The notes below the pieces were generated by a model. The model ran no database searches. It was not told where the DNA came from and saw only the letters and a list, made by a program, of their open reading frames with translations. Below are positions 1-8,621 of a stretch of DNA of 64,000 nt, one piece after another. This DNA comes from Flammeovirga aprica JL-4 (lineage in GTDB: Bacteria; Bacteroidota; Bacteroidia; Cytophagales; Flammeovirgaceae), in contig NZ_JABANE010000047.1 in assembly GCF_012844305.1 (NCBI RefSeq), positions 1 to 64,000 of the forward strand. The letters are read 5' to 3'. A program made the position numbers and the translations under genes. The first letter of the stretch is position 1. Every line of letters starts with the position of its first letter.

Positions 1-58
1 TTAAGCCCTACCGTGCTGATGGTACTGGGTTAACCCCCGGGAGAGTAAGTCGGCGCCA
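1..58 (+). rRNA. rrf: 5S rRNA, 3' end (partial)
   Basis: The first bases match the 3' third of a bacterial 5S rRNA: a GATGGTACTG segment, then CGGGAGAGTAAGTCGG and a GC-rich end that would pair with the 5' end outside the window. The gene is cut by the window edge, so an rRNA operon lies immediately upstream. The 3' end at about 58 is estimated from the usual 5S end and the terminator that follows. Confidence 0.88.
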
Positions 59-74
59 CATTCATTAAATATAG

Positions 75-113
75 AAGGTTAGTTAACACAAGATGTTGAC
101 TAACCTTTTTTTG
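75..113 (+). terminator. rRNA operon terminator
   Basis: A 14-bp stem (75-88 with 94-107, one G-T wobble) has a short loop and is followed by a run of T. It sits 16 bases after the 5S 3' end, as expected for an intrinsic terminator closing an rRNA operon. Confidence 0.85.
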
Positions 114-613
114 TGTCTATACATTTTTATGTATATTGTATTGCTTTTAATATTACTTTTCAGAATTTTCTGATATAGTAAATAATATAGACTAAAGAGT
201 AATGTTGCTATAATCTATGCCTTTGACCTTTACAGAAATATAGTATTTACCTAATATTTTTAGGATTACTATACCAAGATAAGCTAACAGTTTATAGTCG
301 CTTGCTCTGAAATTGCTCTCTGATGTAAACATAAAATTAATAGTACTTAAGCTAACTATAATACCTCTTTTGAGTAGAGTAAAGGAATCTTTCAGACTTC
401 AAGATCATTATTTCTATACTATTTCTAAATCTATTGATAGGCTGCTAGGTCTCATTTAAGAGTTACTTCTGTAGTTGAAAAGCTATTGTTCATTTGATAT
501 GATCCTGTTATTGGCTTTCCTCTTATTCCTTTAAAGTGGCAGGTTTTGGATGAATTACTATTAGTTATTGAAACCCACATGAATATATAATACACTAGAA
601 TATATTACTTAAA
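114..613. other. 500-bp gap, possibly decayed coding DNA
   Basis: No intact gene is visible. Positions about 508-588 read on the plus strand as an uninterrupted, plausible-looking peptide (GFPLIPLKWQ, then VLDELLLVIE) ending at a stop, but stops and frame breaks interrupt it upstream. This could be the tail of a decayed gene such as a transposase, or chance. No terminal repeats were found. Confidence 0.3.
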
Positions 614-628
614 ATGAATTATTATAAG

Positions 629-1342
629 ATGATACAAGTAGACAAACTTCAAAAAAAATACAAGGGTAAGGTTGCATTAGATATCGCAGATGTAACGATT
701 AAAAAGCAAGAAATTATAGGGTTAGTAGGAAACAATGGTGCTGGTAAAACAACATTTTTGAGTTTGGTTTTAGATTTAATCCAACCCACTGAAGGCGGTG
801 TATTCTTGAAAGATAAAAATGTAGCAGTTCATGAAGATTGGAAGCAATACACAGGCTCTTTTTTAGATGATACATTCTTAATTCCTTTTATGACTTCTTA
901 TGAATACCTTGAGTTTATAAGCAAACTGCATGGATGGAAAAAGGGTGATTTAGAGGAGTTCTTAGAAGAGAATAAACAATTCTATGGAGATGATTTTCTT
1001 TCAGGTAAAAAAATGATCAAGGATTTATCGAAAGGGAATAAAAATAAAACTGGAATTTTAGGGGCTATGATTGGTAGTCTAGATTTACTGATTTTGGACG
1101 AGCCATTTGCCAACCTCGATCCCACTTCTCAACAATGGCTAAGAATTAAAATTCAAAAACTAGCAGAACAAGGAGTGACTGTTATTGTTTCTAGTCATGA
1201 TTTGCAACATGTAACGGGTATTAGCTCTAGAATTATAATGCTGGAAGAAGGTGTGATCATCAAAGATGTTGCAAATACGGAGAATACCTTAGTGGAATTA
1301 GAAAGTTACTTTGGTGCTAAAATTCAAGAACAAACTAACTAG
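629..1342 (+). CDS. ABC transporter ATP-binding protein
   Basis: This is a 237-residue ABC ATPase. Walker A is GNNGAGKTT near residue 35, the signature loop is LSKGNKNK near 135 (a degenerate form of LSGGQ), Walker B is LLILDEPFANLD near 155 and the switch is SSHD near 190. I place the start at 629 rather than an in-frame ATG 15 bases earlier, because family members begin at this point with I-x-V-x-x-L. The gene sits 7 bases before a DUF5687 membrane protein, so the pair probably forms one exporter or membrane-remodelling complex at the inner membrane. The substrate is unknown. The altered signature is seen in many Bacteroidota members of this group and is not evidence of inactivity. Confidence 0.9.
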   Translation: MIQVDKLQKKYKGKVALDIADVTIKKQEIIGLVGNNGAGKTTFLSLVLDLIQPTEGGVFLKDKNVAVHEDWKQYTGSFLDDTFLIPFMTSYEYLEFISKLHGWKKGDLEEFLEENKQFYGDDFLSGKKMIKDLSKGNKNKTGILGAMIGSLDLLILDEPFANLDPTSQQWLRIKIQKLAEQGVTVIVSSHDLQHVTGISSRIIMLEEGVIIKDVANTENTLVELESYFGAKIQEQTN

Positions 1343-1349
1343 TGAAATC

Positions 1350-2822
1350 ATGAAATTAGTAGCTTTATTTAAACATTATTTTACCATAAAAATTTATAAG
1401 CTTCAGGATTCAGAGGTGGCACTCACATCAGTTTTTATGGGATTAGGAGCATTTATGATGTTGGCTTATTTTCTGATAGCGGGCTTTTTGCTGCCTAGTG
1501 TACTCAACGAACTAGATAACGGATTAACCTCAAGTGAAACATTATTATCATGGATGTGCTATTATTTTATGATAGACCTTTTCCTAAGAGCATTTCTTGA
1601 AAGTCAAGGAGGTGTGAATATTAAGCCTTACTTGACACTTCCAATATCAAAGAAAACAATACTTTATTTTTTACAGTACAAAGCGTTTTTCAGTCTCTTT
1701 AATTTTTTACCATTTCTTCTTTTCTCTTTTTCTTATATTAAAGTTATAAGTCCAGAAAATGGAGGGGTGGTGTGTTTCAATTTTTTCGTTTTATTATTCA
1801 TTCATTGCCTTTTTAACAGTACGCTTTCTTTTCATATAGGAAAGACTGTTGGTAAGAAAATTACTTCTTGGGCAGTGATATTATTCAGTATAGGCGGAAC
1901 AATTTTTCTAGAGTGGAAAGGGTATACAGGAATTGTGAATTACTATACGCAGTATGTTTCATTGCTTGTAAAATCTCCAATGTTGATGTTGGGCGTTTTC
2001 ATACTTTACATTCTTCTTTTCTATACGTTAAGTTTAACACTGAAAAAATATTTAAGCTTAGAAGTATTAAATGATGCTTCAGAAATAGGAATTGACCTTG
2101 CTAAATTATTCAATAAAGAATCAGTTTTGGGTAATCTGATGTTGTATGAAACAAGGTTGATTTTAAGAAGTAAAAAGTTTAGGTACCTTCTTCCTTTTCA
2201 AATATTATTCGGAAACTTTTATGCAGCCACAGTATTAATGAATGGGGAAATATCTTCAACAATTCTTCGATCATTTGCCTTATTTATGGCGACTTTGGTA
2301 TGCACAAGTACATATGCGGGAATGTTTTTTTCAATGGAAAGTAAATTCTATCCTTTCTTAATGACGGCAAATATTCCCATTAAACTTTATGTCAAGTCCA
2401 AGTACTATATTTTAATACTGTTGGTTTTTGTAAGTGCTTTCATTTCTTGTTGGACTCTGTTTATAAATGTAGAGTATATATTTTATATCATAACATTTAT
2501 GTTATACACTATCGGTGTTGTAATTCCTATGATGATGTATGCTTCGACATACAATCGTAAAGCCTTGGATTTGGATCAATCTTCTTTCTTTGGAAAAGAT
2601 ACTAATATGAACATGTATCAATTTGGAGTAAGCTTCACTTTTATCATAATGCTTTTTGTGATATTAGGAGCATTTGATCTTTTTGACTTGGGTTTTGCTG
2701 GTTTAATAGTAATGTCTTTACTTTCTGTAGTGGGATTGTTTTTTATACCAAAGAACATTGATCTTGTTTCTAAAAAACTTTCAAGTGCGAAATTTGAAAT
2801 GCTGGAGAGTTTTAAAAAATAG
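1350..2822 (+). CDS. DUF5687 family ABC permease
   Basis: This 490-residue protein is very hydrophobic, with roughly ten to twelve predicted membrane spans and a cytoplasmic region near residues 235-280. Length and composition fit DUF5687, which in Bacteroidota usually follows an ABC ATPase gene, as here. The ATG at 1350 lies 7 bases after the ATPase stop; an alternative in-frame ATG at 1311 would overlap the ATPase and add 13 residues, which is less likely. It probably forms the membrane channel of the transporter. The substrate cannot be read from the sequence. The family name is from recognition of the overall pattern, not a search. Confidence 0.8.
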   Translation: MKLVALFKHYFTIKIYKLQDSEVALTSVFMGLGAFMMLAYFLIAGFLLPSVLNELDNGLTSSETLLSWMCYYFMIDLFLRAFLESQGGVNIKPYLTLPISKKTILYFLQYKAFFSLFNFLPFLLFSFSYIKVISPENGGVVCFNFFVLLFIHCLFNSTLSFHIGKTVGKKITSWAVILFSIGGTIFLEWKGYTGIVNYYTQYVSLLVKSPMLMLGVFILYILLFYTLSLTLKKYLSLEVLNDASEIGIDLAKLFNKESVLGNLMLYETRLILRSKKFRYLLPFQILFGNFYAATVLMNGEISSTILRSFALFMATLVCTSTYAGMFFSMESKFYPFLMTANIPIKLYVKSKYYILILLVFVSAFISCWTLFINVEYIFYIITFMLYTIGVVIPMMMYASTYNRKALDLDQSSFFGKDTNMNMYQFGVSFTFIIMLFVILGAFDLFDLGFAGLIVMSLLSVVGLFFIPKNIDLVSKKLSSAKFEMLESFKK

Positions 2823-2837
2823 TAAGTGAATAAAATG

Positions 2838-2908
2838 ACAAAATGTTGATAACTTAAAGAATACTCAATATTGGTGAGTGTGATTATGAAAAGTTATCAA
2901 CATTTTGT
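2838..2908. terminator. Perfect 18-bp inverted repeat between convergent genes
   Basis: Arms 2838-2855 and 2891-2908 are exact reverse complements. The 35-base interior carries its own 7-bp stem (ATACTCA with TGAGTGT, one wobble). It lies between the convergent permease and acyltransferase genes, so a bidirectional terminator is the simplest reading. The following T-rich stretch is interrupted (TTGTTGTTGTT), so termination efficiency is uncertain. Confidence 0.6.
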
Positions 2909-2953
2909 TGTTGTTAGATAATAGTTGTTCAACAATTGAAGACCAAATACGGT

Positions 2954-3814
2954 TTATGCGGTTAATTTCCAACGTTTATGACTCCACAACCAAAGATCAG
3001 GCTGTAATTTGATATTTTGTTCTAAAACCTTAGAATACTTTTCAACAATAGAGAACGTCTTAGCATTTTTTGGAGACGAGTCCAGTAAAATAAACTCGGT
3101 TTTATAAACACCCCTTTTGATTTTTGTACATTTTGGATAAACCACAGCACAATCACTTTTCTTAGAAATTGCGTCAGCGCCCAGAAGAAAAGCTGTTTTT
3201 TGATGAAGGAACTCTGTCCAGTATTTAGCGGAATTCCAGGCCGGACATTGATCACCAATCATAAGATTAAAAGTCAATTTTTTATCCGCCTTCATTTTCA
3301 TCATTGTTTTATATCCTTTTTGAGAAGGAATACATAAAACGCCCATTCTTCCTCTAATAATCTGCATCAGTTCATCAAAATATTTATTAGAAAGCGGTTG
3401 ATAGAAGGCGGTGACTTGATGACCAGAAAGGTACTTAGGAAAGAAGGCTTGCCATTCCCAGTTGCCTAGGTGAGCGGCATAGAGCAAAACACTTTTATTT
3501 TGTGCATACAAGTCATCGATCAATTCAGTATTCTGTAATTGAAATCTCTTTTGGATACTCTTTTCATTTATTGTGAGAGTTTTGATGCTTTCAAACATTA
3601 AATCACAAAAATGTTTGTAAAACTTCTTTTCGATGTTTAACAGTTCCTGTTTCGATTTTTCAGGAAATGCTTTTTTAAGGTTTTCTGACACAACATCTTT
3701 CCTATATTTTATACACTTATAGATGACGATATAAGTGATGTCAGATAGAATAAATAAGAGCTGTATCGGTAAGATGGATAATAGATAAAAAGGAAAAAAT
3801 TTGATTTTTTTCAT
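2954..3814 (-). CDS. Lysophospholipid acyltransferase family (LpxL/HtrB-like)
   Basis: This is a 286-residue member of the lauroyl/myristoyl acyltransferase family that adds secondary acyl chains to lipid A at the inner membrane, using acyl-ACP. It has an N-terminal membrane anchor (residues about 5-30), a conserved ENLKKAFPEKS segment typical of the family, and the catalytic HX4(D/E) motif as HLGNWE near residue 116. A DQCP-like element near 210 also fits. I choose the ATG at 3814 because residues upstream of it look non-family and the hydrophobic anchor follows at once. It stands alone, away from the lpxD-lpxC-lpxA genes at 38-42 kb. A role in ornithine-lipid or other acylation cannot be excluded. 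Confidence 0.85.
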   Translation of the reverse strand: MKKIKFFPFYLLSILPIQLLFILSDITYIVIYKCIKYRKDVVSENLKKAFPEKSKQELLNIEKKFYKHFCDLMFESIKTLTINEKSIQKRFQLQNTELIDDLYAQNKSVLLYAAHLGNWEWQAFFPKYLSGHQVTAFYQPLSNKYFDELMQIIRGRMGVLCIPSQKGYKTMMKMKADKKLTFNLMIGDQCPAWNSAKYWTEFLHQKTAFLLGADAISKKSDCAVVYPKCTKIKRGVYKTEFILLDSSPKNAKTFSIVEKYSKVLEQNIKLQPDLWLWSHKRWKLTA

Positions 3815-4099
3815 GATTGATTTGATAGTAAAAAAAGTATATGGTTTTGACTTTCTTAGATAGCAATCACAATTAGGAAGCAAGTGTTATCTATAGAAAA
3901 TCAAAGGCGAAAAGTTCGTCTTCAGAATTGAGACACGCAGATGACTATTTACCCCTATTTTGTGGTAAAATAAATTTCAAATAAATAGTGAAAATGAATT
4001 TCTGGAAGGAGAATCGATAATAAGCAGGTTGGTATTTTGAAATTGAAGATGATGTTGAAAAGTATTTTTGATTTAGTAATTAATATTAAAAAAAGGCTA

Positions 4100-4768
4100 C
4101 TAACTGTTTTTCATATCATGCAGTAATTTGAAGGTATGATTGATTTCTTCTTTTTCAATGATAATAGAAAACTCATGTTTTGTAGAGATAAATTCCACCA
4201 CATTGATTTTATTCCAAGCCAAAATCTTTAATATAAAGTAAAATACTCCGGGAGCATCTTTATCATAAGTAATAGGCATACGCATCGTTACTGCTGCCAA
4301 ATCTGTAATTTCAGAAAGCATATCTTCACCAAAGAAAAGTTCTTTTACTTTTGGGGCGAAAGATCTACTGGTAATAATATTAGTTTCGTGCATTCCTTTT
4401 GAAGAAGCATGGAAGAGTTCGTTACTGCTGTTTTGTACCATTTCCAGCAATTCTTTCTGAGCACGGATAAGTGTAGGTGAATTTTTATAAGCGAAATCGA
4501 CCAAGTCTGAACGGACTAAAATATCACCCATATGACGGATATATTCTTTGGCCTGATCTTCCAGCTCAGTGGCATTAATTTTATGGGCCATTCTTTTCAA
4601 TGCCATCACAATTGCACCTTGTTGTACCTCTTTGCCGAATCTGCTTTCAACTTCTGAGTGGAACTTTCGAGCGAGCGCACTATAATTAATAATACCTTCG
4701 GCTATTCCCTCTTGAATAAAAGGTGATTCATTGATAAGCTCTGCAATTACTTCGGCAAGTGTGACCAT
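4100..4768 (-). CDS. Conserved hypothetical protein with ACT-like C-terminus
   Basis: This 222-residue soluble protein has a helical N-terminal half (LAEVIAELINESPFIQEGI) and a C-terminal part alternating strand and helix that resembles ACT regulatory domains such as the end of aspartate kinase (PGVFYFILKILAWNKINV followed by EFISTKHEFSIII). No catalytic motif of a kinase is present, so any annotation as aspartate kinase would be misleading. The start at 4768 is favoured because the 27 upstream residues are compositionally odd. It is monocistronic and divergent from rpiB. An amino-acid-sensing or regulatory role is an inference from the ACT-like fold pattern only. Confidence 0.6.
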   Translation of the reverse strand: MVTLAEVIAELINESPFIQEGIAEGIINYSALARKFHSEVESRFGKEVQQGAIVMALKRMAHKINATELEDQAKEYIRHMGDILVRSDLVDFAYKNSPTLIRAQKELLEMVQNSSNELFHASSKGMHETNIITSRSFAPKVKELFFGEDMLSEITDLAAVTMRMPITYDKDAPGVFYFILKILAWNKINVVEFISTKHEFSIIIEKEEINHTFKLLHDMKNS

Positions 4769-5001
4769 TGTTAGAATTTTAAAATTGTAAGTGCCAAAAT
4801 TAAACTTTATAAATCGACTTTTAAAACAATTGTGTTCAAAATTTAACACTTGATTATAAAAACTGAATAAAAATGATGCAATTCTTACCTCAACTGATTC
4901 ACAAGGAAAATTAATTAGTTAAATTTGCACCCAAGATGACTGAAGCAATAGATTAATTGCTTGTCTTTCCATTGATTTTTAAAATAATAAATAGTCAAAA
5001 A

Positions 5002-5430
5002 ATGAAATTGGCAATTGGTGGCGACCACGCTGGCTTTGAATATAAAGCAGAGATCATTAAGCATTTAGAAGCAAACGGACATGAAGTAAAAGACTTTGGT
5101 CCTTTCTCAACGGCTTCTTGTGATTATCCTGATTATGTACATCCATTGGCGGAAGCTGTAGAAAATGGAGAGTATGAGTTTGGTATCACTATTTGTGGAA
5201 GTGGTATTGGTGTTTCTATCGTAGCAAACAAGCACAAAGGTATCCGTGCAGGTTTGTGCTGGGAACCCGTTTTAGCTCAGTTGACTCGTCAGCATAACAA
5301 TTCTAATGTAGTATCAATTCCAGCTCGTTTTATTTCTTTAGTAAGAGCTATTGAGATTGTTGATACTTTCATTTCGACTGAATTTGAGGGAGGACGTCAT
5401 CAAAATAGAGTAGACAAGATTCCTGTATAA
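5002..5430 (+). CDS. rpiB: Ribose-5-phosphate isomerase B
   Basis: This 142-residue RpiB/LacAB-family enzyme interconverts ribose 5-phosphate and ribulose 5-phosphate in the non-oxidative pentose phosphate pathway. The N-terminal GGDHAGFEYK and the central ICGSGIGVSIVANK, with its catalytic cysteine, are family hallmarks; length is typical. The ATG at 5002 is used because the family begins at MKLAIGGDHAG, discarding 15 upstream in-frame residues. A -7 box TAAATTTG lies at 4920-4927, giving a leader of about 70 nt. A DUF4293 membrane protein gene follows after 20 bases and is probably cotranscribed. Confidence 0.95.
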   Translation: MKLAIGGDHAGFEYKAEIIKHLEANGHEVKDFGPFSTASCDYPDYVHPLAEAVENGEYEFGITICGSGIGVSIVANKHKGIRAGLCWEPVLAQLTRQHNNSNVVSIPARFISLVRAIEIVDTFISTEFEGGRHQNRVDKIPV

Positions 5431-5450
5431 GGAAGACAAATCAAACAAAC

Positions 5451-5927
5451 ATGATTCAAAGAATACAATCAATTTTTCTTTTGTTGGTGGCGGTAGCAAT
5501 GGGTGCTATTGTTTCATCACAAATTTGGGTATCTGCCACAGAATCGAAACAAGCTGTACTTACTGCCATGCAATTAACGGTGACTGAAAACGGAACTGTG
5601 GTTGAAACGGTAAATACGCTTGCAATTGCTGTAGTAGCAGGTTTGGCTGGTGTTGTTGCTTTGGCTTCAATGTTTTCATTCAAAAACAGAATGAATCAAA
5701 TGAAACTGAACTTGGTGAATAGCCTTTTAATATTTACAGTAATTGGTTTGAACCTTTACTATGGATATATGCAAGGCACTGATTTGATGGGTGGTGTTCA
5801 AGGACAATATAAAATAGGTTTCTTCTTACCTGTTTTTGCCATCTTATTCAATTCTTTGGCCAACCGTTTTATCCAAAAAGACGAGAAAAAAGTAAAAGAT
5901 TCAATCAGCGGACGTTTAAGAGACTAA
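5451..5927 (+). CDS. DUF4293 family membrane protein
   Basis: This is a 158-residue protein with four predicted transmembrane segments (about residues 5-25, 55-75, 85-107 and 118-140) and a charged C-terminal tail. The start MIQRIQSIFLLLVA is typical of DUF4293, a Bacteroidota-specific family of unknown function. It follows rpiB by 20 bases and ends at an intrinsic terminator, so the two form an operon. No catalytic motif is visible. Confidence 0.82.
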   Translation: MIQRIQSIFLLLVAVAMGAIVSSQIWVSATESKQAVLTAMQLTVTENGTVVETVNTLAIAVVAGLAGVVALASMFSFKNRMNQMKLNLVNSLLIFTVIGLNLYYGYMQGTDLMGGVQGQYKIGFFLPVFAILFNSLANRFIQKDEKKVKDSISGRLRD

Positions 5928-5950
5928 AAGAATCTTTTTTCAATAAAGAA

Positions 5951-5985
5951 GGGAATGCAGTTAAAGTACTACATTCCCTTTTTCT
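5951..5985 (+). terminator. Terminator of rpiB-DUF4293 operon
   Basis: The stem GGGAATG(C)AGT pairs with ACT(A)CATTCCC around a 6-base loop and is followed by TTTTT. It lies 23 bases after the DUF4293 stop codon. Confidence 0.8.
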
Positions 5986-6007
5986 ATATCTTATTTCAGA
6001 ATGAGGA

Positions 6008-6514
6008 TTAATTCTCATTCCACATGTCAAATGAATAGACTGTGTCGTCTAATTTCAATGTTCCTTCATTAAATTCAGTAACGAATTTCACGATTGCTTC
6101 CTCTGTTATTGAAGTCACATTTAAACATACATCTAAAGGAATACCATCCTCGTCTGCATCTTCAGGTCTTTCTTCAATAAACTCAGCGACATCATACTCA
6201 TCTGATTTTGCTAATTCAGCAGAAATTTCTTCTAATGCTTCGATGTGGGGTCCATCCATAACATCAAAATCAGCACCTTTGAACTTAGGATTTTCGTCAA
6301 TCACTAATTGAGTAGCCTCTTCGTGTATTTTTGCAAAATACTCCATCTCAAGTGTGTATAAGAATGCATCATACACTACTTCTTTTCCGTCTTTAGAACC
6401 TAAAAACTGGAACTGCACTTGACTTTCGTCGTTGTCTTCTGGAGCAGTAAAAACAAAAGGTTTACCCGTTTTTTGGATCTGACCTTTAACTTTTGAAATT
6501 AACTTTGTGTTCAT
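6008..6514 (-). CDS. Hypothetical acidic protein
   Basis: This 168-residue protein is unrecognised. It is strongly acidic (many Asp and Glu, for example a PEDADEDG stretch near residue 130) and has no signal peptide or membrane segment, so it is probably cytoplasmic. Codon use matches its neighbours and the reading frame is intact from ATG to stop. It is separated from the TRAP binding protein gene upstream by about 50 bases, so cotranscription is possible. No function can be assigned. Confidence 0.65.
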   Translation of the reverse strand: MNTKLISKVKGQIQKTGKPFVFTAPEDNDESQVQFQFLGSKDGKEVVYDAFLYTLEMEYFAKIHEEATQLVIDENPKFKGADFDVMDGPHIEALEEISAELAKSDEYDVAEFIEERPEDADEDGIPLDVCLNVTSITEEAIVKFVTEFNEGTLKLDDTVYSFDMWNEN

Positions 6515-6563
6515 CTATGAGAATCAATGTTTTATATGTCGCAAAGGTAAAAGAAATTCTCAT

Positions 6564-7685
6564 TTAAAGATAGGGTTGCATGGCATCTGTTGAAATTATT
6601 GACCATTGTTTAATTTTTTTCTTGAAGTCGAAGAAGCTTTGTGCCACTTTTTGAGCAAATTCATCACTTTGAATTAATTCTTCCATGGATTCATCTGCAT
6701 ATTTTTTTAGAGACTTCATCACATCATCAGGGAAGGGGAGAATTTCATTTTTATTTTCAGCTCTGATTTTCTCTAGGTATTCTGCATTGTACTTTTCGAA
6801 CTCTGACATCATGATGCCATTGTGTTTTAGAGAAACTGATCGGATTAATTCTTGAAGATCTTCCGGCAGTTCATCATATGCTTTTTTGTTACAGACTAAT
6901 TCTAATGTTGCTGATGGTTCATGCCAGCCGGGGTAGTAATAATACTTTGCTATTTTATGGAAGCCCATTAAATAATCATGATAAGGACCGATCCATTCTG
7001 TGGCGTCAATTACTCCTCTTTCTAAGTTGGTATAGATTTCTCCTCCAGGAACAGTGACAGAAGTGCCACCCGCTTTAGTAAATACTTTTCCTCCTAAACC
7101 AGGAATTCTCATTTTTATACCTTCCAAGTCTTCAGCAGTTTTTAATTTCTTATTGAACCAACCGCCCATTTGTGTGCCTGTGTTGCCACAAGGGAAAGGT
7201 TCCAATCCTATACTATTATAGAGTTCCTTCCAAAGTTCGTTTCCACCACCATATAATAACCACGCATTATGCTCTCTTGTGCTCATTCCAAACGGAACGG
7301 CAGTAAAAAAGATAGAAGCAGGAATTTTACCAGCCCAATAATACGCGGCGCCATGCATCATTTGTGCACCACCGAGCTGTACAGCATCAAAAGATTCCAG
7401 GGCAGGTACCAACTCACCTCCGCCGTATACCTTTATATTAAGTCTTCCGTTGGAAAGGTCTCTTAATTCATCCGCAAGATTGACCACACTTTCACCAAGA
7501 ATAGGAAAGTTAGGAGGCCATACGGTTACACATCTCCAATTATAGACCTTATCGGACTTTTTTTCTTTAATTTTTTGATCCTTAGAAGAAGTCGCACAAG
7601 AAGAAATAAGGGAAGTAGAAAGTGCCGCTCCACTGAGTGCGGTCATATTTTTAATGAAATCTCGTCTGTTGTTGTTTTTTGCCAT
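6564..7685 (-). CDS. TRAP transporter substrate-binding protein (DctP/TakP-like)
   Basis: This is a 373-residue periplasmic binding protein of the DctP superfamily. The N-terminus carries a twin-arginine signal (NRRDFIK at residues 6-12), then a hydrophobic stretch ending in the lipobox-like SSCA, so export by Tat and lipid anchoring are likely. The body shows family features: GGWFNKKLKTAEDLEGIKMR, then a conserved TEWIGPYHDY region and PGWHEPSA, closest in feel to the 2-oxoacid binder TakP. TRAP receptors need DctQ and DctM membrane subunits, but none lies beside it, so the receptor is an orphan here. It is transcribed away from the rplC cluster. The ligand is probably an organic acid. Confidence 0.9.
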   Translation of the reverse strand: MAKNNNRRDFIKNMTALSGAALSTSLISSCATSSKDQKIKEKKSDKVYNWRCVTVWPPNFPILGESVVNLADELRDLSNGRLNIKVYGGGELVPALESFDAVQLGGAQMMHGAAYYWAGKIPASIFFTAVPFGMSTREHNAWLLYGGGNELWKELYNSIGLEPFPCGNTGTQMGGWFNKKLKTAEDLEGIKMRIPGLGGKVFTKAGGTSVTVPGGEIYTNLERGVIDATEWIGPYHDYLMGFHKIAKYYYYPGWHEPSATLELVCNKKAYDELPEDLQELIRSVSLKHNGIMMSEFEKYNAEYLEKIRAENKNEILPFPDDVMKSLKKYADESMEELIQSDEFAQKVAQSFFDFKKKIKQWSIISTDAMQPYL

Positions 7686-7806
7686 AGTAAATCGTCCAAA
7701 AAAGTATCAATCTAGCCTTTAAAAGGAAAAAATATACGGTAAGTTAATGCATCTGTTAATAAAAGCTTCCTATCTCACTGTTTTTTAGCGATATATGAAT
7801 AAAAAT

Positions 7807-7836
7807 TTGTGTTGTTATAAATTCTTCTTACCTTTG
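7807..7836 (+). promoter_or_regulatory. Bacteroidota promoter for the rplC cluster
   Basis: TTG at 7807-7809 is followed after exactly 19 bases by TACCTTTG at 7829-7836, a full match to TTG-N19-TAnnTTTG. Transcription would begin near 7843, leaving a leader of about 150 nt before rplC. Confidence 0.8.
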
Positions 7837-7842
7837 CAAGCC

Positions 7843-7993
7843 GTTTGGAAGCTGTACTATGTCATAACAGCTCTAATTTGATGCACTAAACGAAGGACCA
7901 GACGGGGAGTTCAAACAGTGTTTCGGATTAAATGAGTTGGATGTTTATGAGCTGACAATCAGGTTATTTATTAATTTAATTAAGTAAAATACA
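7843..7993 (+). promoter_or_regulatory. Structured leader upstream of rplC
   Basis: This untranslated region holds competing pairings. AGCTGT at 7850-7855 can pair with ACAGCT at 7867-7872, while CAGCTC at 7868-7873 can instead pair with GAGCTG at 7949-7954. Mutually exclusive stems in an r-protein leader suggest autogenous control, as known for L4 acting on the E. coli S10 leader. The mechanism is an inference; no match to a named leader motif is claimed. Confidence 0.4.
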
Positions 7994-8614
7994 ATGCCAG
8001 GACTTATTGCAAAAAAAGTCGGTATGACTAGTATTTTTGATGAAAACGGCAAGAACATCGCTTGTACGTTGATTCAAACTGGTCCTAACGTTGTGACTCA
8101 GGTTAAGACGGTAGAAACTGATGGCTATACAGCTATTCAGGTAGGCTTCGACGAGAAAAAGGAGAAGCGCACGTCCGCTGCTATGAAAGGTCACTTCTCA
8201 AAAGCGAGTACATCGCCAAAACGTAAAGTGATTGAATTCCGTAACCCAGTTATGGAACGTCAATTAGGAGACGAGCTAAAAATGGATGAAATCTTCTCAG
8301 AAGGTGAATTCGTTGACGTAGTAGGAACTTCAAAAGGTAAAGGTTTCCAAGGTGTAGTTAAAAGACATAACTTCGGTGGTGTTGGACAAGCTACTCACGG
8401 TCAGCATAACCGTTTGAGAGCTCCAGGTGCTATTGGTGCTTGTGCCACTCCATCACGTGTATTCAAAGGTCTTCGTATGGCTGGACGTACTGGTGGTAAG
8501 CGCGTTAAAGTGATGAACTTACGTGTTATGAAAATGTACCCAGAAGATGGTTTAATCCTTCTTTCAGGTGCAATTCCAGGTGCTAAAAATTCTTACGTAA
8601 TCCTTGAAAAGTAA
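7994..8614 (+). CDS. rplC: 50S ribosomal protein L3
   Basis: This 206-residue L3 family protein binds 23S rRNA near the peptidyl-transferase centre and nucleates 50S assembly. The start [11 protein letters not shown], the basic loop [17 protein letters not shown] and the [19 protein letters not shown] region are diagnostic, and length is normal. It is the first gene of the cluster. In most bacteria rpsJ precedes rplC, but here the upstream neighbour is a divergent TRAP gene and a dedicated promoter drives rplC. rplD follows after 7 bases. Confidence 0.98.
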   Translation: MPGLIAKKVGMTSIFDENGKNIACTLIQTGPNVVTQVKTVETDGYTAIQVGFDEKKEKRTSAAMKGHFSKASTSPKRKVIEFRNPVMERQLGDELKMDEIFSEGEFVDVVGTSKGKGFQGVVKRHNFGGVGQATHGQHNRLRAPGAIGACATPSRVFKGLRMAGRTGGKRVKVMNLRVMKMYPEDGLILLSGAIPGAKNSYVILEK

Positions 8615-8621
8615 TCAGTAG

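Noticed and set aside
1868-2074. 68-codon frame within the DUF5687 gene
   Set aside because: It is an out-of-frame shadow of a strongly supported membrane-protein gene.
2838-2908. Replication origin because of DnaA-box-like words
   Set aside because: Only two imperfect boxes exist, both inside the terminator-like palindrome. dnaA, dnaN or other origin genes are absent.
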